Below are positions 23,001 through 31,155 of a stretch of 64,000 nucleotides of DNA, in pieces. Position numbers and translations under genes: made by a program. Source of the stretch: JACVRW01 sp963803085 (GTDB lineage: Bacteria; Actinomycetota; Thermoleophilia; Solirubrobacterales; Thermoleophilaceae). Each line of letters begins with the position of its first letter. Position 1 is the first letter of the stretch. Under the pieces are notes generated by a model. It saw only the letters and a list, made by a program, of their open reading frames with translations. It made no database searches and was not told the origin of the DNA. Where the stretch lies: assembly GCA_963803085.1 (NCBI GenBank), contig CAWDLE010000021.1:243730-307729 (forward strand). Direction: 5' to 3'.

Positions 23001-25001
23001 GTGACACCACGTCTCACCCGAATCGCCATCACAGCACTTGCAGTCGCCGTTTCGCTCGGGCTTGCGCCCAGCGCGTTCGCCGCTACCGAAAGCGGCGACG
23101 CCGGCGATCTGCCATCGACCGCGCAGGACCTCGGGTCCGGCGCCGTCGCGTCGATCTTCGGCACCTTCACGGGTGGCGCGGACGTGGACGTCTACCGCGT
23201 GTGTCTCACCAACGGCGTGTCCTTCTCGGCCACGACGGTCGGCGCGACGACGCTCGACACGCAGCTCTTCCTCTTCGACAAGAACGGGCGCGGCGTCTAC
23301 TCGAACGACGACGCCAGCCTCGGCGTCCACGGCTCGCGGCTCCCCAGCGCGCATGCCTTCTCGCCGTCGGGGCCGGGCGAGTACTTCATCGCCATCAGCT
23401 CGTTCAACAACGACCCGCAGAGCGATGCCGGCGAGATCTTCCCCGACCTCTTCAGCTCGAGCCTGTACCCGGACGGCGTGGTGCCCGCAGTCGGGATGGG
23501 CGGCGAAGAGCCGGTCGTGAGCTGGGTCGGACCCACCCGCGGCCCACCCGGGCTCTACCGCATCAACGTGACGGGCACCATGGGCTGCGACATGACGGCG
23601 CCGACCGTGGACCTGCGCAGCCCCGTGAACGGCTCGCACGTGAAGCAGGGCGCGCCCCTCGTCGTGGACTTCAGCTGCGCGGACACCGGCGGCTCGGGCC
23701 TCGCGTCATGCGTTGGCAGCGCGGCGGACGGCGCGCTGCTCGACACGAGCAAACTGGGCGAGGTGAGCGTCACGGTGACCGCGCGCGACCACGCGGGCAA
23801 CCAGACCGTGGTCACGAACACCGTCACGGTCGTTGACGAGACGAAGCCGACGATCAGTGTCACGACGCCGGTCGCGGACGCCACCTACGAGCTCGGCTCA
23901 CAGGTGCTCGCCGACTACGCGTGCGCGGACGAGCCGAACGGATCCGGCATGGACTCGTGCGAGGGCAGCGTGGCCGACGGAGCCGCGGTGGACACCGCCT
24001 CGCTCGGCCAGAAGACCTTCACGGTGAACGCCAGCGACCACGCGGGCAACACCGAGTCGAAGAGCGTCAGCTACACCGTCGTGGACACGAAGGCGCCGAG
24101 CATCGCGATCACAACGCCCGCGCCGGGAGCGGTCTACGGCGTCGGCGAGCAGGTGGCCGCGGACTACTCGTGTTCGGATGACGGCTCGGGCATCGCCAGC
24201 TGCTCCGGCAGCGTTGCCGATGGCGCGGCGCTCGACACGGGCTCGCCGGGCGAGAAGACCTTCACGGTGAACGCCTCCGACAAGGCCGGTAACCCGGCCT
24301 CGAAGAGCGTCAGCTACTCGGTCGTCGACCGGACGCCGCCGAGCGTGGCCTTCACCAACCCGACCGACGGCGCGACGTACACGCTCGGCCAGAAGGTGCT
24401 CGCCGGCTACAGCTGCGCCGACGAGGCAAATGGCTCCGGTGTGGCCACCTGTGAGGGCACGCTGCCGGTCGGCGCGCGGCTCGACACCTCGCGCGTGGGT
24501 GGGAAGACGTTCACGGTGCGCACCAGCGACAGGGCGGGCAATGCCGGTTCGCGAACCGTCTCGTACAGCGTCGTCTATGACTTCGACGGCTTCCTCTGGC
24601 CGCTCGTGAACCCGCCGCGGGTGAACCGCTGGAAGGCGGGCCTGCCCGTGCCGGTGCGGTTCTCGCTCGGGTCATACAGAGGCCCTGCTCCCGTCGCCGC
24701 CGGCTACCCGAAGGTCGCGCCCGTGTCCTGCAGCGGGGGCGCCGCGGCGGCCGGCTCCGAGAAGGCGGTCGGCTCCTGGACGAAGCGCTCGGTGCATGCG
24801 TCCAAGCGCGGCGGCTGGACGTACATGCTCATCTGGAGGACCGAGAAGAACTGGGCGGGTGGCTGCCGCCAGTTCGTTCTGAAGCTCGACGACGGCACGG
24901 TCCACCGCGTGGACGTCCAGTTCGAGGGTCGCGGCAAGGATCACGGCAAGGGCCACGGCAAGGGCCACGGCAAGGGCCACGGCAAGGGCCACGATCGCTA
25001 G
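23001..25001 (+). CDS. Secreted multi-domain protein with PPC-like and Ig-like repeats
   Basis: A 666-residue extracellular protein. The signal peptide ends near APSAFA. Residues about 30-190 resemble a bacterial pre-peptidase C-terminal (PPC) domain: FTGGADVDVYRVCLTNG, DTQLFLFDKNGRGVYSNDDA. Four Ig-like repeats of about 80-90 residues follow, each with a SCxG...VADGAxLDT core and a KTFTVxxSDxAGN end and paired cysteines. A further beta domain precedes a C-terminal GKGH repeat tail. No enzymatic motif is seen; adhesion or matrix function is plausible. The GTG at 23001 follows AAAGGAAA; an in-frame GTG at 22980 is less well placed. Confidence 0.7.
   Translation: MTPRLTRIAITALAVAVSLGLAPSAFAATESGDAGDLPSTAQDLGSGAVASIFGTFTGGADVDVYRVCLTNGVSFSATTVGATTLDTQLFLFDKNGRGVYSNDDASLGVHGSRLPSAHAFSPSGPGEYFIAISSFNNDPQSDAGEIFPDLFSSSLYPDGVVPAVGMGGEEPVVSWVGPTRGPPGLYRINVTGTMGCDMTAPTVDLRSPVNGSHVKQGAPLVVDFSCADTGGSGLASCVGSAADGALLDTSKLGEVSVTVTARDHAGNQTVVTNTVTVVDETKPTISVTTPVADATYELGSQVLADYACADEPNGSGMDSCEGSVADGAAVDTASLGQKTFTVNASDHAGNTESKSVSYTVVDTKAPSIAITTPAPGAVYGVGEQVAADYSCSDDGSGIASCSGSVADGAALDTGSPGEKTFTVNASDKAGNPASKSVSYSVVDRTPPSVAFTNPTDGATYTLGQKVLAGYSCADEANGSGVATCEGTLPVGARLDTSRVGGKTFTVRTSDRAGNAGSRTVSYSVVYDFDGFLWPLVNPPRVNRWKAGLPVPVRFSLGSYRGPAPVAAGYPKVAPVSCSGGAAAAGSEKAVGSWTKRSVHASKRGGWTYMLIWRTEKNWAGGCRQFVLKLDDGTVHRVDVQFEGRGKDHGKGHGKGHGKGHGKGHDR
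24933..24992 (+). repeat. 12-bp tandem repeat (x5) encoding GK(D/G)H
   Basis: Five tandem copies of GGCAAGGGCCAC (the first is GGCAAGGATCAC) encode GKDH then four GKGH. The units are identical at DNA level, which suggests slippage. The His-rich tail could bind metal; this is inference only. Confidence 0.85.
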
Positions 25002-25036
25002 GCGCGAACGCGCTGGCGTCCCGGTCTGAGACCCAA

Positions 25037-25042
25037 TAGGGT
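25037..25042 (+). promoter_or_regulatory. -10 element (TAGGGT) of the cupredoxin gene
   Basis: TAGGGT ends 9 nt before the ATG at 25052 in the 50-bp gap after the multi-Ig gene. No Shine-Dalgarno sequence is present. Confidence 0.45.
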
Positions 25043-25051
25043 CCGCCGTCG

Positions 25052-25870
25052 ATGAAGCACCTCGTCTTGCTTGCTGCGGTCTACGCGCTGATCGCGGCGC
25101 TCGTGGTTCCAACCTCGCTGTTCGCATCCGAGGACGCCGATCCGGCGGCCACGGAGACGCCGGCCGGCGAGGCGGCGCCCGCCGGGGAGACCCCGGCGGC
25201 GCCGCCCGAGCCCGCGCCGGCGCCCGCGCCGGAGGAGCCCGCCGCGGCCCCCGAGCCGGCGGCGCCCGCGCCCGCGCCGGAGCAGCCGGCCGCGGCCCCC
25301 GAGCAGCCCGCCGCACCCGCACCGGCCGAGCAGCCGGCTCGCGTGCGCAAGCAGAAGGTCAGCGCCAGGGCGGCCGCCAACGGCTCCGTGACGATCTCGG
25401 ACTTCCAGTTCGCGCCCGGGCAGATCACGATCAATCAGGGCGACACGGTCACCTGGACGAACGACGGCCCGACGGCTCACTCGGCCACCGCTCCGGACGG
25501 CAGCTTCGACACCGGGATCTTCCCCGCCGGGCAGAGCCGCTCCCACACCTTCAACGATGCCGGCACGTTCTCGTACATCTGCACGCCCCACCCGAACATG
25601 CACGGCACGGTCGTCGTCCAGGCCTCGCAGAGCGGAGGCGACACGCCCGACTCGAGCACGGGAGACACGGGCGCCAGCGGTGACACCACGGGCGGCGACT
25701 CGTCCGGCGCGGAGGCATCCCAGAGCGACGGCGGGCCGTCGCTGCCGAGCACCGGCACCGACTCGGGCGCGCTGCTGGTGCTGGGCGCGCTGATGCTCCT
25801 GCTGGGCGTCGCGGTGCACCGCCGGGCCCGCGCGGAGCAGCCGCGCCACGCCGGTCGCATCGGCTGGTAG
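25052..25870 (+). CDS. LPxTG-anchored cupredoxin (plastocyanin-like) protein
   Basis: A 272-residue surface copper protein. A signal peptide is followed by an 80-residue Pro/Ala/Glu linker. The cupredoxin domain spans about residues 108-192, with copper ligands recognisable as His in GPTAHSATA and the Cys-His-Met cluster in ICTPHPNMHG. A Ser/Gly/Asp-rich stretch leads to a sorting signal: LPSTG at 231-235, hydrophobic helix (ALLVLGALMLLLGVAV) and basic tail. A sortase would link it to peptidoglycan. It likely carries electrons outside the membrane; the partner is unknown. The basic tail (17 residues) is longer than usual. Confidence 0.82.
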   Translation: MKHLVLLAAVYALIAALVVPTSLFASEDADPAATETPAGEAAPAGETPAAPPEPAPAPAPEEPAAAPEPAAPAPAPEQPAAAPEQPAAPAPAEQPARVRKQKVSARAAANGSVTISDFQFAPGQITINQGDTVTWTNDGPTAHSATAPDGSFDTGIFPAGQSRSHTFNDAGTFSYICTPHPNMHGTVVVQASQSGGDTPDSSTGDTGASGDTTGGDSSGAEASQSDGGPSLPSTGTDSGALLVLGALMLLLGVAVHRRARAEQPRHAGRIGW

Positions 25871-25885
25871 CGCTGCCGCGATTCC

Positions 25886-25946
25886 GGCGCCTGGATGGCG
25901 CCACCGCCATCAGACGTGTGGGCAGGATGCCCACACGGGCTAATCT
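25886..25946. promoter_or_regulatory. Two hairpins and -10 element upstream of the mutase small subunit
   Basis: GGCGCC-TGGAT-GGCGCC (25886-25902) is followed by a perfect CGTGTGGGCA-GGA-TGCCCACACG (25915-25937, 10-bp arms, 3-nt loop). Three bases further is -10-like TAATCT (25941-25946), 9 nt before the ATG at 25956. The second palindrome covers the -35 region, so it may be an operator; it may equally terminate the cupredoxin transcript. Confidence 0.5.
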
Positions 25947-25955
25947 CCCGGCCGC

Positions 25956-26372
25956 ATGGAGAGCGCCTCGAGCAGGAAGATCCGGGTCGTCGTGGCCAAG
26001 CCGGGCCTGGACGGTCACGACCGCGGTGCCAAGATCATCGCCCGCGCGCTGCGTGACGCGGGCATGGAGGTCATCTACACCGGCCTCCATCAGACCCCCG
26101 AGCAGATCGTCGAGACCGTGCTCCAGGAGGACGCCGACGCGGTGGGCCTTTCGATCCTCTCGGGTGCGCACATGACGCTTGTGCCGCGCATCGCCTCGCT
26201 GCTCAAGGACGAGGGGGCCGAGGACGTCGTCCTGGTGGTGGGAGGGACCATCCCGAACGACGACATCGAGGAGCTGAAGCAACTCGGCGTGGCCGAGGTG
26301 TTTACGCCCGGGTCCCCTGTGCAGGGGATTATCGACACGCTCCGCCGATTGACTCATCAGTCAACCGGGTAG
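25956..26372 (+). CDS. B12-binding small subunit of acyl-CoA mutase
   Basis: A 138-residue cobalamin-binding domain protein. The DxHxxG motif that replaces the lower cobalamin ligand appears as KPGLDGHDRGAKIIARAL, and SILSGAHMTLVP plus VVGGTIPNDDIEELKQLGV complete the B12 pocket. It pairs with the large subunit at 21250 to make a two-subunit mutase, as in archaeal-type methylmalonyl-CoA mutases. Its last bases overlap the promoter of the ETF operon. Start supported by TAATCT at 25941-25946. Confidence 0.92.
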   Translation: MESASSRKIRVVVAKPGLDGHDRGAKIIARALRDAGMEVIYTGLHQTPEQIVETVLQEDADAVGLSILSGAHMTLVPRIASLLKDEGAEDVVLVVGGTIPNDDIEELKQLGVAEVFTPGSPVQGIIDTLRRLTHQSTG

Positions 26373-26379
26373 GTAAACT
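26349..26379 (+). promoter_or_regulatory. Promoter of the etfBA operon with palindromic -35
   Basis: -35 TTGACT (26349-26354) and -10 TAAACT (26374-26379) are separated by 19 bp. The -35 is half of an inverted repeat TTGACT-CATC-AGTCAA (26349-26364), a possible operator. The implied start near 26386 gives a leader of about 57 nt with GGAGAAG ahead of etfB. The promoter lies in the last codons of the mutase small-subunit gene. Confidence 0.5.
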
Positions 26380-26442
26380 TCCGCCGCCCGCGGGATGTGC
26401 GCGCCGCCGTCCCGCTCAGGAAGAACCGAAGGAGAAGCTTCC

Positions 26443-27237
26443 GTGAAGATCTGCGTCCTCGTAAAAGAGGTGCCCGACGCCGCAGTCGAGAAGCGCATGG
26501 ACCCCAATTCCAAGCGCCTCGACCGCTCGGGCGAGACAACGCTGAACCAGTTCGACACCCACGCCATCGAGGCCGCCATGCAGATTCGCGAGGGCGGAGC
26601 GGTGGAGGTCGACGAGATCGTCGCAGTCACGATGGCCCCGTCCGAGGCCGGCCGCACGCTCAACAAGGCCGTGGCCCTGGGCGCCGACCGCTCGGTGCAC
26701 CTGACCGACGAGTCGCTGGCCGGCTCTGACGTGGCCGCCACCGGCTACGCGCTCGCCAGGGTGCTCGAGGCCGAGTCGCCCGACCTCGTGCTGCTCGGCC
26801 AGCAGTCGGCCGACGGCGAGTGCTACACGATCGGCGCAGTCGTGGCCGACCACCTGAAGATGCCCTCGCTGACGCAGGTGATCAAGCTCGACGTCGAGGG
26901 CGGCAAGCTGCGCTGCGAGCGCCAGGCCGAGTACGGCTACGACACCGTCGAGGTGGAGCTGCCAGCCGTGATCTCGGTTGGCGACGCGATCAACGAGCCG
27001 CGCTACCCGTCGCTGAAGGCGATCATGGGCGCCAAGAAGAAGCCCCGCGACACCAAGTCGTCGGCCGACGTCGGGATCGAGGCCGACAGGGTCGGCGAGC
27101 AGGGCTCCCGCACAGAGGTCCTCGCGATCAACCCGCCGCCGGCGAAGGAGTCCGGCGAGATCATCGAGGACGAGGACACGAACGAGACCGTCGAGAGGGT
27201 CGTGGCCTGGCTCGAGGAAAGGAAGCTGCTCGCATGA
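26443..27237 (+). CDS. etfB: Electron transfer flavoprotein beta subunit
   Basis: A 264-residue ETF beta subunit (FixA/EtfB), which with EtfA shuttles electrons from acyl-CoA dehydrogenases to ETF-QO. Typical sequences: VKICVLVKEVPDAAVEKRMD at the start, DLVLLGQQSADGECYTIGAV, and ISVGDAINEPRYPSLKAIMG. The GTG at 26443 has GGAGAAG upstream; the frame is open from 26395 but that stretch is leader. It overlaps etfA by 4 nt (ATGA), ensuring equal production. Confidence 0.93.
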   Translation: MKICVLVKEVPDAAVEKRMDPNSKRLDRSGETTLNQFDTHAIEAAMQIREGGAVEVDEIVAVTMAPSEAGRTLNKAVALGADRSVHLTDESLAGSDVAATGYALARVLEAESPDLVLLGQQSADGECYTIGAVVADHLKMPSLTQVIKLDVEGGKLRCERQAEYGYDTVEVELPAVISVGDAINEPRYPSLKAIMGAKKKPRDTKSSADVGIEADRVGEQGSRTEVLAINPPPAKESGEIIEDEDTNETVERVVAWLEERKLLA

Positions 27238-28205
27238 GCGTCCTCGTTTACGCACTCCACTACGAGGGCGAGTTCAACAAGAACTCGCTCGGCGCCGTCT
27301 CCGAGGGCGCGAAGCTGGCGAAGGAGCTTGGCGGCGAGGCCGCGGCCGTGGTCGTCGGAGGCGACGACCTCACGGACGACTTCTGCGCGACGCTCGGCCA
27401 GTACGGCGCCTCCAAGGTCTACCGCGGCAAGGGCCCCGAGGGCCTGGCGCAGCCGGTGGTCGACGTTATGGCCAAGGTCATCCAGGACGAGGGCTTCAAG
27501 TACGCCCTGTTCGGCGGTGGCCTGCTCGGCTTCGAGATCGGCGCCGGCCTCACCGCGCGCCTTGCCGCGGGCGTGACCATGGAGGTCACGAACGTGCGGG
27601 CCGAGGACGGCAAGCTCGTGGCCGAGCGGCCGATCCTGCAGGACTCCGCCATCGTCGACGTCGGCTACGTGAGCGAGCCGGGCATCATCATCGGCCGCCT
27701 GAACGCCTTCGATATCGCAGAGGGCGGCGAGGGCTCCGCCGAGGTCGTGGACGTGGACGTCCAGCTGGAGGACCACTCGACCAAGGCCGTGATGGTCCAG
27801 CGCGGCGAGCAGCGCGGCGCGGACGTGAACATCGAGGACGCCGACATCCTCGTGGCCGGTGGCCGCGGGCTTGGCAAGGCCGAGGGCTTCGAGCTCTGCG
27901 AGTCGCTTGCCGAGGCGCTCGGCGGCGCGGTGGCCGCCACCCGCGCGGTAGTGGACGCCGGCTGGTACCCCTACGCCGCGCAGATCGGCCAGACCGGCAA
28001 GACGGTCGCGCCGAAGCTGTACCTCGCGGCTGGGATCTCCGGGGCGATCCAGCACAAGGTCGGCATGCAGAACTCGGAGAACATCGTCGCGATCAACAAG
28101 GACCCGAACGCGCCGATCTTCGAGTTCTCCGACCTGGGCATCGTCGGCGACCTCAACAAGATCATGCCGAAGCTGACCGAGGCCGTGAAGGCCAAGAAGG
28201 GCTAG
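27234..28205 (+). CDS. etfA: Electron transfer flavoprotein alpha subunit
   Basis: A 323-residue EtfA/FixB, the FAD-binding partner of EtfB. The C-terminal FAD-binding domain shows VAGGRGLGKAEGFELCESLA, ATRAVVDAGWYPYAAQIGQT, GKTVAPKLYLAAGISGAIQH and IVAINKDPNAPIFEFSDLGI. The start overlaps the etfB stop. The gene for the quinone oxidoreductase follows after 8 nt, so electrons pass from ETF directly to the encoded ETF-QO. Confidence 0.94.
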   Translation: MSVLVYALHYEGEFNKNSLGAVSEGAKLAKELGGEAAAVVVGGDDLTDDFCATLGQYGASKVYRGKGPEGLAQPVVDVMAKVIQDEGFKYALFGGGLLGFEIGAGLTARLAAGVTMEVTNVRAEDGKLVAERPILQDSAIVDVGYVSEPGIIIGRLNAFDIAEGGEGSAEVVDVDVQLEDHSTKAVMVQRGEQRGADVNIEDADILVAGGRGLGKAEGFELCESLAEALGGAVAATRAVVDAGWYPYAAQIGQTGKTVAPKLYLAAGISGAIQHKVGMQNSENIVAINKDPNAPIFEFSDLGIVGDLNKIMPKLTEAVKAKKG

Positions 28206-28213
28206 GTCCGCGG

Positions 28214-29917
28214 ATGGGCGTTGCGCCGATCGAGTTCCCGCCTCCGGTCGAGCCGGAGAAGGAGTTCGTAACACAGCCGACCGATCCGGAGGACGAGCGG
28301 ATCGAGGTGGGCGTGGTGATCGTGGGCGGTGGCCCCGGCGGTCTCGCCTGCGCGATCAGGCTCACGCAGCTTCTGGCTGAGGACGAGGCGCTGATGGAGT
28401 CGCTCGGCGAGGTGCCGGTGGCGCTCGTGGAGAAGGGCAAGGGCCCGGGATCGCACCTGCTGTCGGGCGCGATGATGAAGCCGTCCGCGATGCAGAAGCT
28501 GTTCCCGGATCTTCCGGAGAGCGAATGGCCGACGTACGGGGTGGTGGACAGGGACACGGTCTACGTGCTCCCGAACCGAAAGCGGGCGATCCCGCTTAAG
28601 CCCACGCCGCCGCCGTTTCGCAACCACGGCAACCACGTGACCTCCGTGGCCCAGCTCGGCCGCTGGCTCTCCCAGCAGGCCGAGGAGGCGGGCGTGTACA
28701 TCCTCGGCGAGACCTCGGGCTACAACCTGCTTGTCGAGGACGGCCGCGTGGTGGGTGTGCGCTCGGGTGACAAGGGCCGCGGCCGCGACGGCCAGGAGCT
28801 CTCGAACTTCGAGCCCGGCTCGGACCTGATCGCGAAGGCGACGGTGCTGGCGGAGGGCACGGCAGGCCACCTCACGGGCGCGGCGATCCGCCATTTCGAC
28901 ATCGGCTCCGAGGACCCGCAGCAGTGGGAGCTCGGCGTGAAGGAGATCTGGGAGGTCCAGCAGCCGCTCGATCGCGTGATCCACACGATGGGCTGGCCGC
29001 TCCGCTTCGCCGCCAAGTACCGCGAGTTCGGGGGCTCGTTCATCTACCCGATGGGCGAGGACAAGGTCTCGATGGGGCTCGTGGTCGGACTCGACTACCG
29101 CGACGCGCGCTTCTCGGTCCACGACGCCCTCCAGGAGCTGAAGTCGCACCCTATGGTCGCGAAGATCATCGAGGGCGGGAAGCGAGTCGGGTGGGGGGCG
29201 AAGACGATCCCCTCGGGCGGCTACTGGGCGCAGCCGCGGCAGCTGTGGGCTCCGGGCATGGCGCTCGTCGGGGACGGCGCCGGCATGGTCAACGTGCCGA
29301 CGCTCAAGGGCGTCCACTACGCGATGCACGCGGGCATGTTCGCCGCCGAGGCAATCTACGAGCGCCTGAAGGCGGGCGGCGACTGCTCGGACCTCTCGAA
29401 CTACCAGAAGAAGGTGGAGGGCTCCGAGATCGAGACGGACCGCTACCGCTCCCGCAACATGCGCCAGCCGTTCGCGAAGGGCTTCTTCGTCGGCGGCGCG
29501 ATCGCCGGCATGATGGACATCACGCGCGGCCGCGTGCCGGGCGGTCACTGGCGGACCCACGATGACGCCACGGTGGACGTCTTCATCGGCCCCGAGCGGG
29601 ACTACCCGAAGGCCGACGGCAAGCTCACCTTCGACAAGCTCTCCTCGGTCTTCGCCACCGGCAACGCCACCCGCGACGACGCGCCCAACCACATCCGCAT
29701 CCAGGAGAAGGTGCCGCTGGAGCTCGCGCTGATGTGGCAGAACATGTGCCCGGCGCAGGTGTACGAGGTCCCCGAGGAGGAGCTCGAGAGCGGCAAGGAC
29801 GAGGTCAAGCTCCAGATCACCCCCTCGAACTGCGTGCAGTGCGGAGCGATCACCGCCAAGGGCGGACGGCTGACACCGCCCGAGGGCGGCGACGGGCCGA
29901 ACTACCAGGCCACCTGA
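28214..29917 (+). CDS. ETF:quinone oxidoreductase, lacking one Fe-S cysteine
   Basis: A 567-residue membrane-associated flavoprotein passing ETF electrons to the quinone pool. FAD motif VVIVGGGPGGLACAIRL lies near residue 35; also GAMMKPSAMQKLFPD and GDGAGMVNVPTLKGVHYAMH. The C-terminal ferredoxin-like domain normally has four [4Fe-4S] cysteines (CPAGVYE...NCVHCKTC). Here CPAQVYE and NCVQC are kept, but the fourth cysteine position reads Ile in NCVQCGAITAKGG. Translation of the DNA confirms this. It ends PPEGGDGPNYQAT, so it is full-length. It is co-transcribed with etfBA. Confidence 0.92.
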   Translation: MGVAPIEFPPPVEPEKEFVTQPTDPEDERIEVGVVIVGGGPGGLACAIRLTQLLAEDEALMESLGEVPVALVEKGKGPGSHLLSGAMMKPSAMQKLFPDLPESEWPTYGVVDRDTVYVLPNRKRAIPLKPTPPPFRNHGNHVTSVAQLGRWLSQQAEEAGVYILGETSGYNLLVEDGRVVGVRSGDKGRGRDGQELSNFEPGSDLIAKATVLAEGTAGHLTGAAIRHFDIGSEDPQQWELGVKEIWEVQQPLDRVIHTMGWPLRFAAKYREFGGSFIYPMGEDKVSMGLVVGLDYRDARFSVHDALQELKSHPMVAKIIEGGKRVGWGAKTIPSGGYWAQPRQLWAPGMALVGDGAGMVNVPTLKGVHYAMHAGMFAAEAIYERLKAGGDCSDLSNYQKKVEGSEIETDRYRSRNMRQPFAKGFFVGGAIAGMMDITRGRVPGGHWRTHDDATVDVFIGPERDYPKADGKLTFDKLSSVFATGNATRDDAPNHIRIQEKVPLELALMWQNMCPAQVYEVPEEELESGKDEVKLQITPSNCVQCGAITAKGGRLTPPEGGDGPNYQAT

Positions 29918-29937
29918 GGCCTCGGGCCGCGCTCCAC

Positions 29938-29988
29938 GGCGTCCTCGCTCGCTCGCGTGCGGAGCACGCGTCGCTCCCTGCGTCCTTG
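29938..29988 (+). repeat. Dispersed hairpin element, copy 1
   Basis: GGCGTCCTCG at the left, a 7-bp hairpin CGCGTGC-GGA-GCACGCG (29954-29970), then TCGCTCCCTGCGTCCTTGC. Copy 2 (53924-53977) has the same flanks but a different stem. It lies 20 bp after the ETF-QO stop. Confidence 0.6.
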
Positions 29989-30043
29989 CGGAGCCCGCCC
30001 CGAGGCATCTCAGCTGGCCTGGCAAGCCAGCAGACGTAAGCGC

Positions 30044-30049
30044 TAGCTT
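30044..30049 (+). promoter_or_regulatory. -10 element (TAGCTT) of gpsA
   Basis: TAGCTT ends 8 nt before the ATC at 30058, the same geometry and the same surrounding bases (TAGCTT...CCGGCCAT) as the thiolase promoter at 17904. It supports 30058 as the 5' end of the coding region. Confidence 0.45.
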
Positions 30050-30057
30050 CTCCGGCC

Positions 30058-31155
30058 ATCCGCTACCCCGGCCAGCATCCACGCCGCGCCGCCGTCGTAG
30101 GGGCCGGGTCGTTCGGCACCGCGGTCGCCGTGCTGCTCGAGCGGGCCGGTATTCGGACGACGCTGCTGTGCCGCACTCCTGAGCAGGCCGAGGAGCTGTC
30201 CGGCGCACGCCAGAACGAGCGCTACCTGCCCGGGGTCGAGCTTCCGCGCGACCTGAGGGTGCGCGCCCTTGGCGCGGAGCCAGAGCAGTTCGGCCGAGCC
30301 GACCTCCTACTGCTCGCCGTTCCCTCCAGAGGCATTACCGAGGCGATGCAGGAGATCGAACGTCTCGGCGTGCCAGACCGCGCGGGGATCGTCTCGCTCG
30401 CCAAGGGCCTCGTTCCACCCGACGGCGCGACACCCACTGCGCTCCTCGAGGCGGCCTACGGGCCCGAGCGCGTGGCCTGCGTGGGCGGTCCCGCGCACGC
30501 GCTCGAGATGGTCGAGCACGGCGCCGGCCTCGTTTGCGCCTCACGCTCGGAGGCGCTCGCGCATCGGGTGGCGGAGGCGTTCCAGCGCGCCGGGGTCGTG
30601 TGCGAGGTGTCCGACGATCCGGTGGGGGTCGAGCTCGCCGGCATCGCCAAGAACGCCGCCGCCGTAGCGGTCGGCGCCACCCAGGCACAGGGACTCAACG
30701 CAGCCGGGATGGCGGCCGCCGACATCTTCCTCGAGGTGCTCTCGCTGTCCGCCTCGAGCGGCGGGCAGGCGCGCACGTTCGTCGGCCGGGCGGGTACCGG
30801 CGACCTGGTGGCCACGGCGCTCGCCCCGATGTCCCGCAATCGCAGCGCGGGTGAGCTGCTCGCGAAGGGCGTGCCCGCCGCGGAGATCCCGGGCCGGGTG
30901 GGCCAAGCTGTGGAGGCGCTCGAAACGGTGCCCGCGCTCGCGCACGCGATCGAGCGGGCTGGGGTGGAGGCGCCGGTGACGTCCGCGCTCGCGCGCCTCA
31001 TCGAGGGCACCCTCCCGGTGGACGACTGGGTGGCACTCGTGCGGGCCAAGCAGCCGCCGCCCGCAAGCTTCAGGCGCCCGAGCACCTGGTGGGTCCGATT
31101 GCGCGCCTGGTTCGGGCGTCATTTCGGCAGTCGGTCACTAGACTCGGAGAGGTAA
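30058..31155 (+). CDS. gpsA: Glycerol-3-phosphate dehydrogenase [NAD(P)+], apparent ATC start
   Basis: A 365-residue GpsA making sn-glycerol 3-phosphate for phospholipids. The Rossmann motif VVGAGSFGTAVAVLLERAG lies near the N-terminus; VSLAKGLVPPDG, GGPAHALEMVEHGAG, GIAKNAAAVAVGATQAQGLN (catalytic Lys) and TFVGRAGTGDLVATALAPMS follow. The first in-frame canonical start (GTG, 30130) would delete the glycine-rich NAD motif. From the in-frame stop at 30037 the only plausible initiator is ATC at 30058, 8 nt after TAGCTT. The C-terminus is longer and more basic than usual. It overlaps rpmE by one base (TAATG). Confidence 0.85.
   Translation: MRYPGQHPRRAAVVGAGSFGTAVAVLLERAGIRTTLLCRTPEQAEELSGARQNERYLPGVELPRDLRVRALGAEPEQFGRADLLLLAVPSRGITEAMQEIERLGVPDRAGIVSLAKGLVPPDGATPTALLEAAYGPERVACVGGPAHALEMVEHGAGLVCASRSEALAHRVAEAFQRAGVVCEVSDDPVGVELAGIAKNAAAVAVGATQAQGLNAAGMAAADIFLEVLSLSASSGGQARTFVGRAGTGDLVATALAPMSRNRSAGELLAKGVPAAEIPGRVGQAVEALETVPALAHAIERAGVEAPVTSALARLIEGTLPVDDWVALVRAKQPPPASFRRPSTWWVRLRAWFGRHFGSRSLDSER

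Noticed and set aside
24933..24992. CRISPR-like repeat array
   Set aside because: 12-bp units are contiguous and in frame, encoding GKGH; no spacers.
29918..30057. A small protein gene between ETF-QO and gpsA
   Set aside because: The gap is occupied by the dispersed hairpin element and the gpsA -10; no convincing frame with start and motif.
28202..30208. A 668-codon frame antisense to ETF-QO
   Set aside because: Shadow of a clear coding gene; composition is typical of antisense frames in GC-rich DNA.
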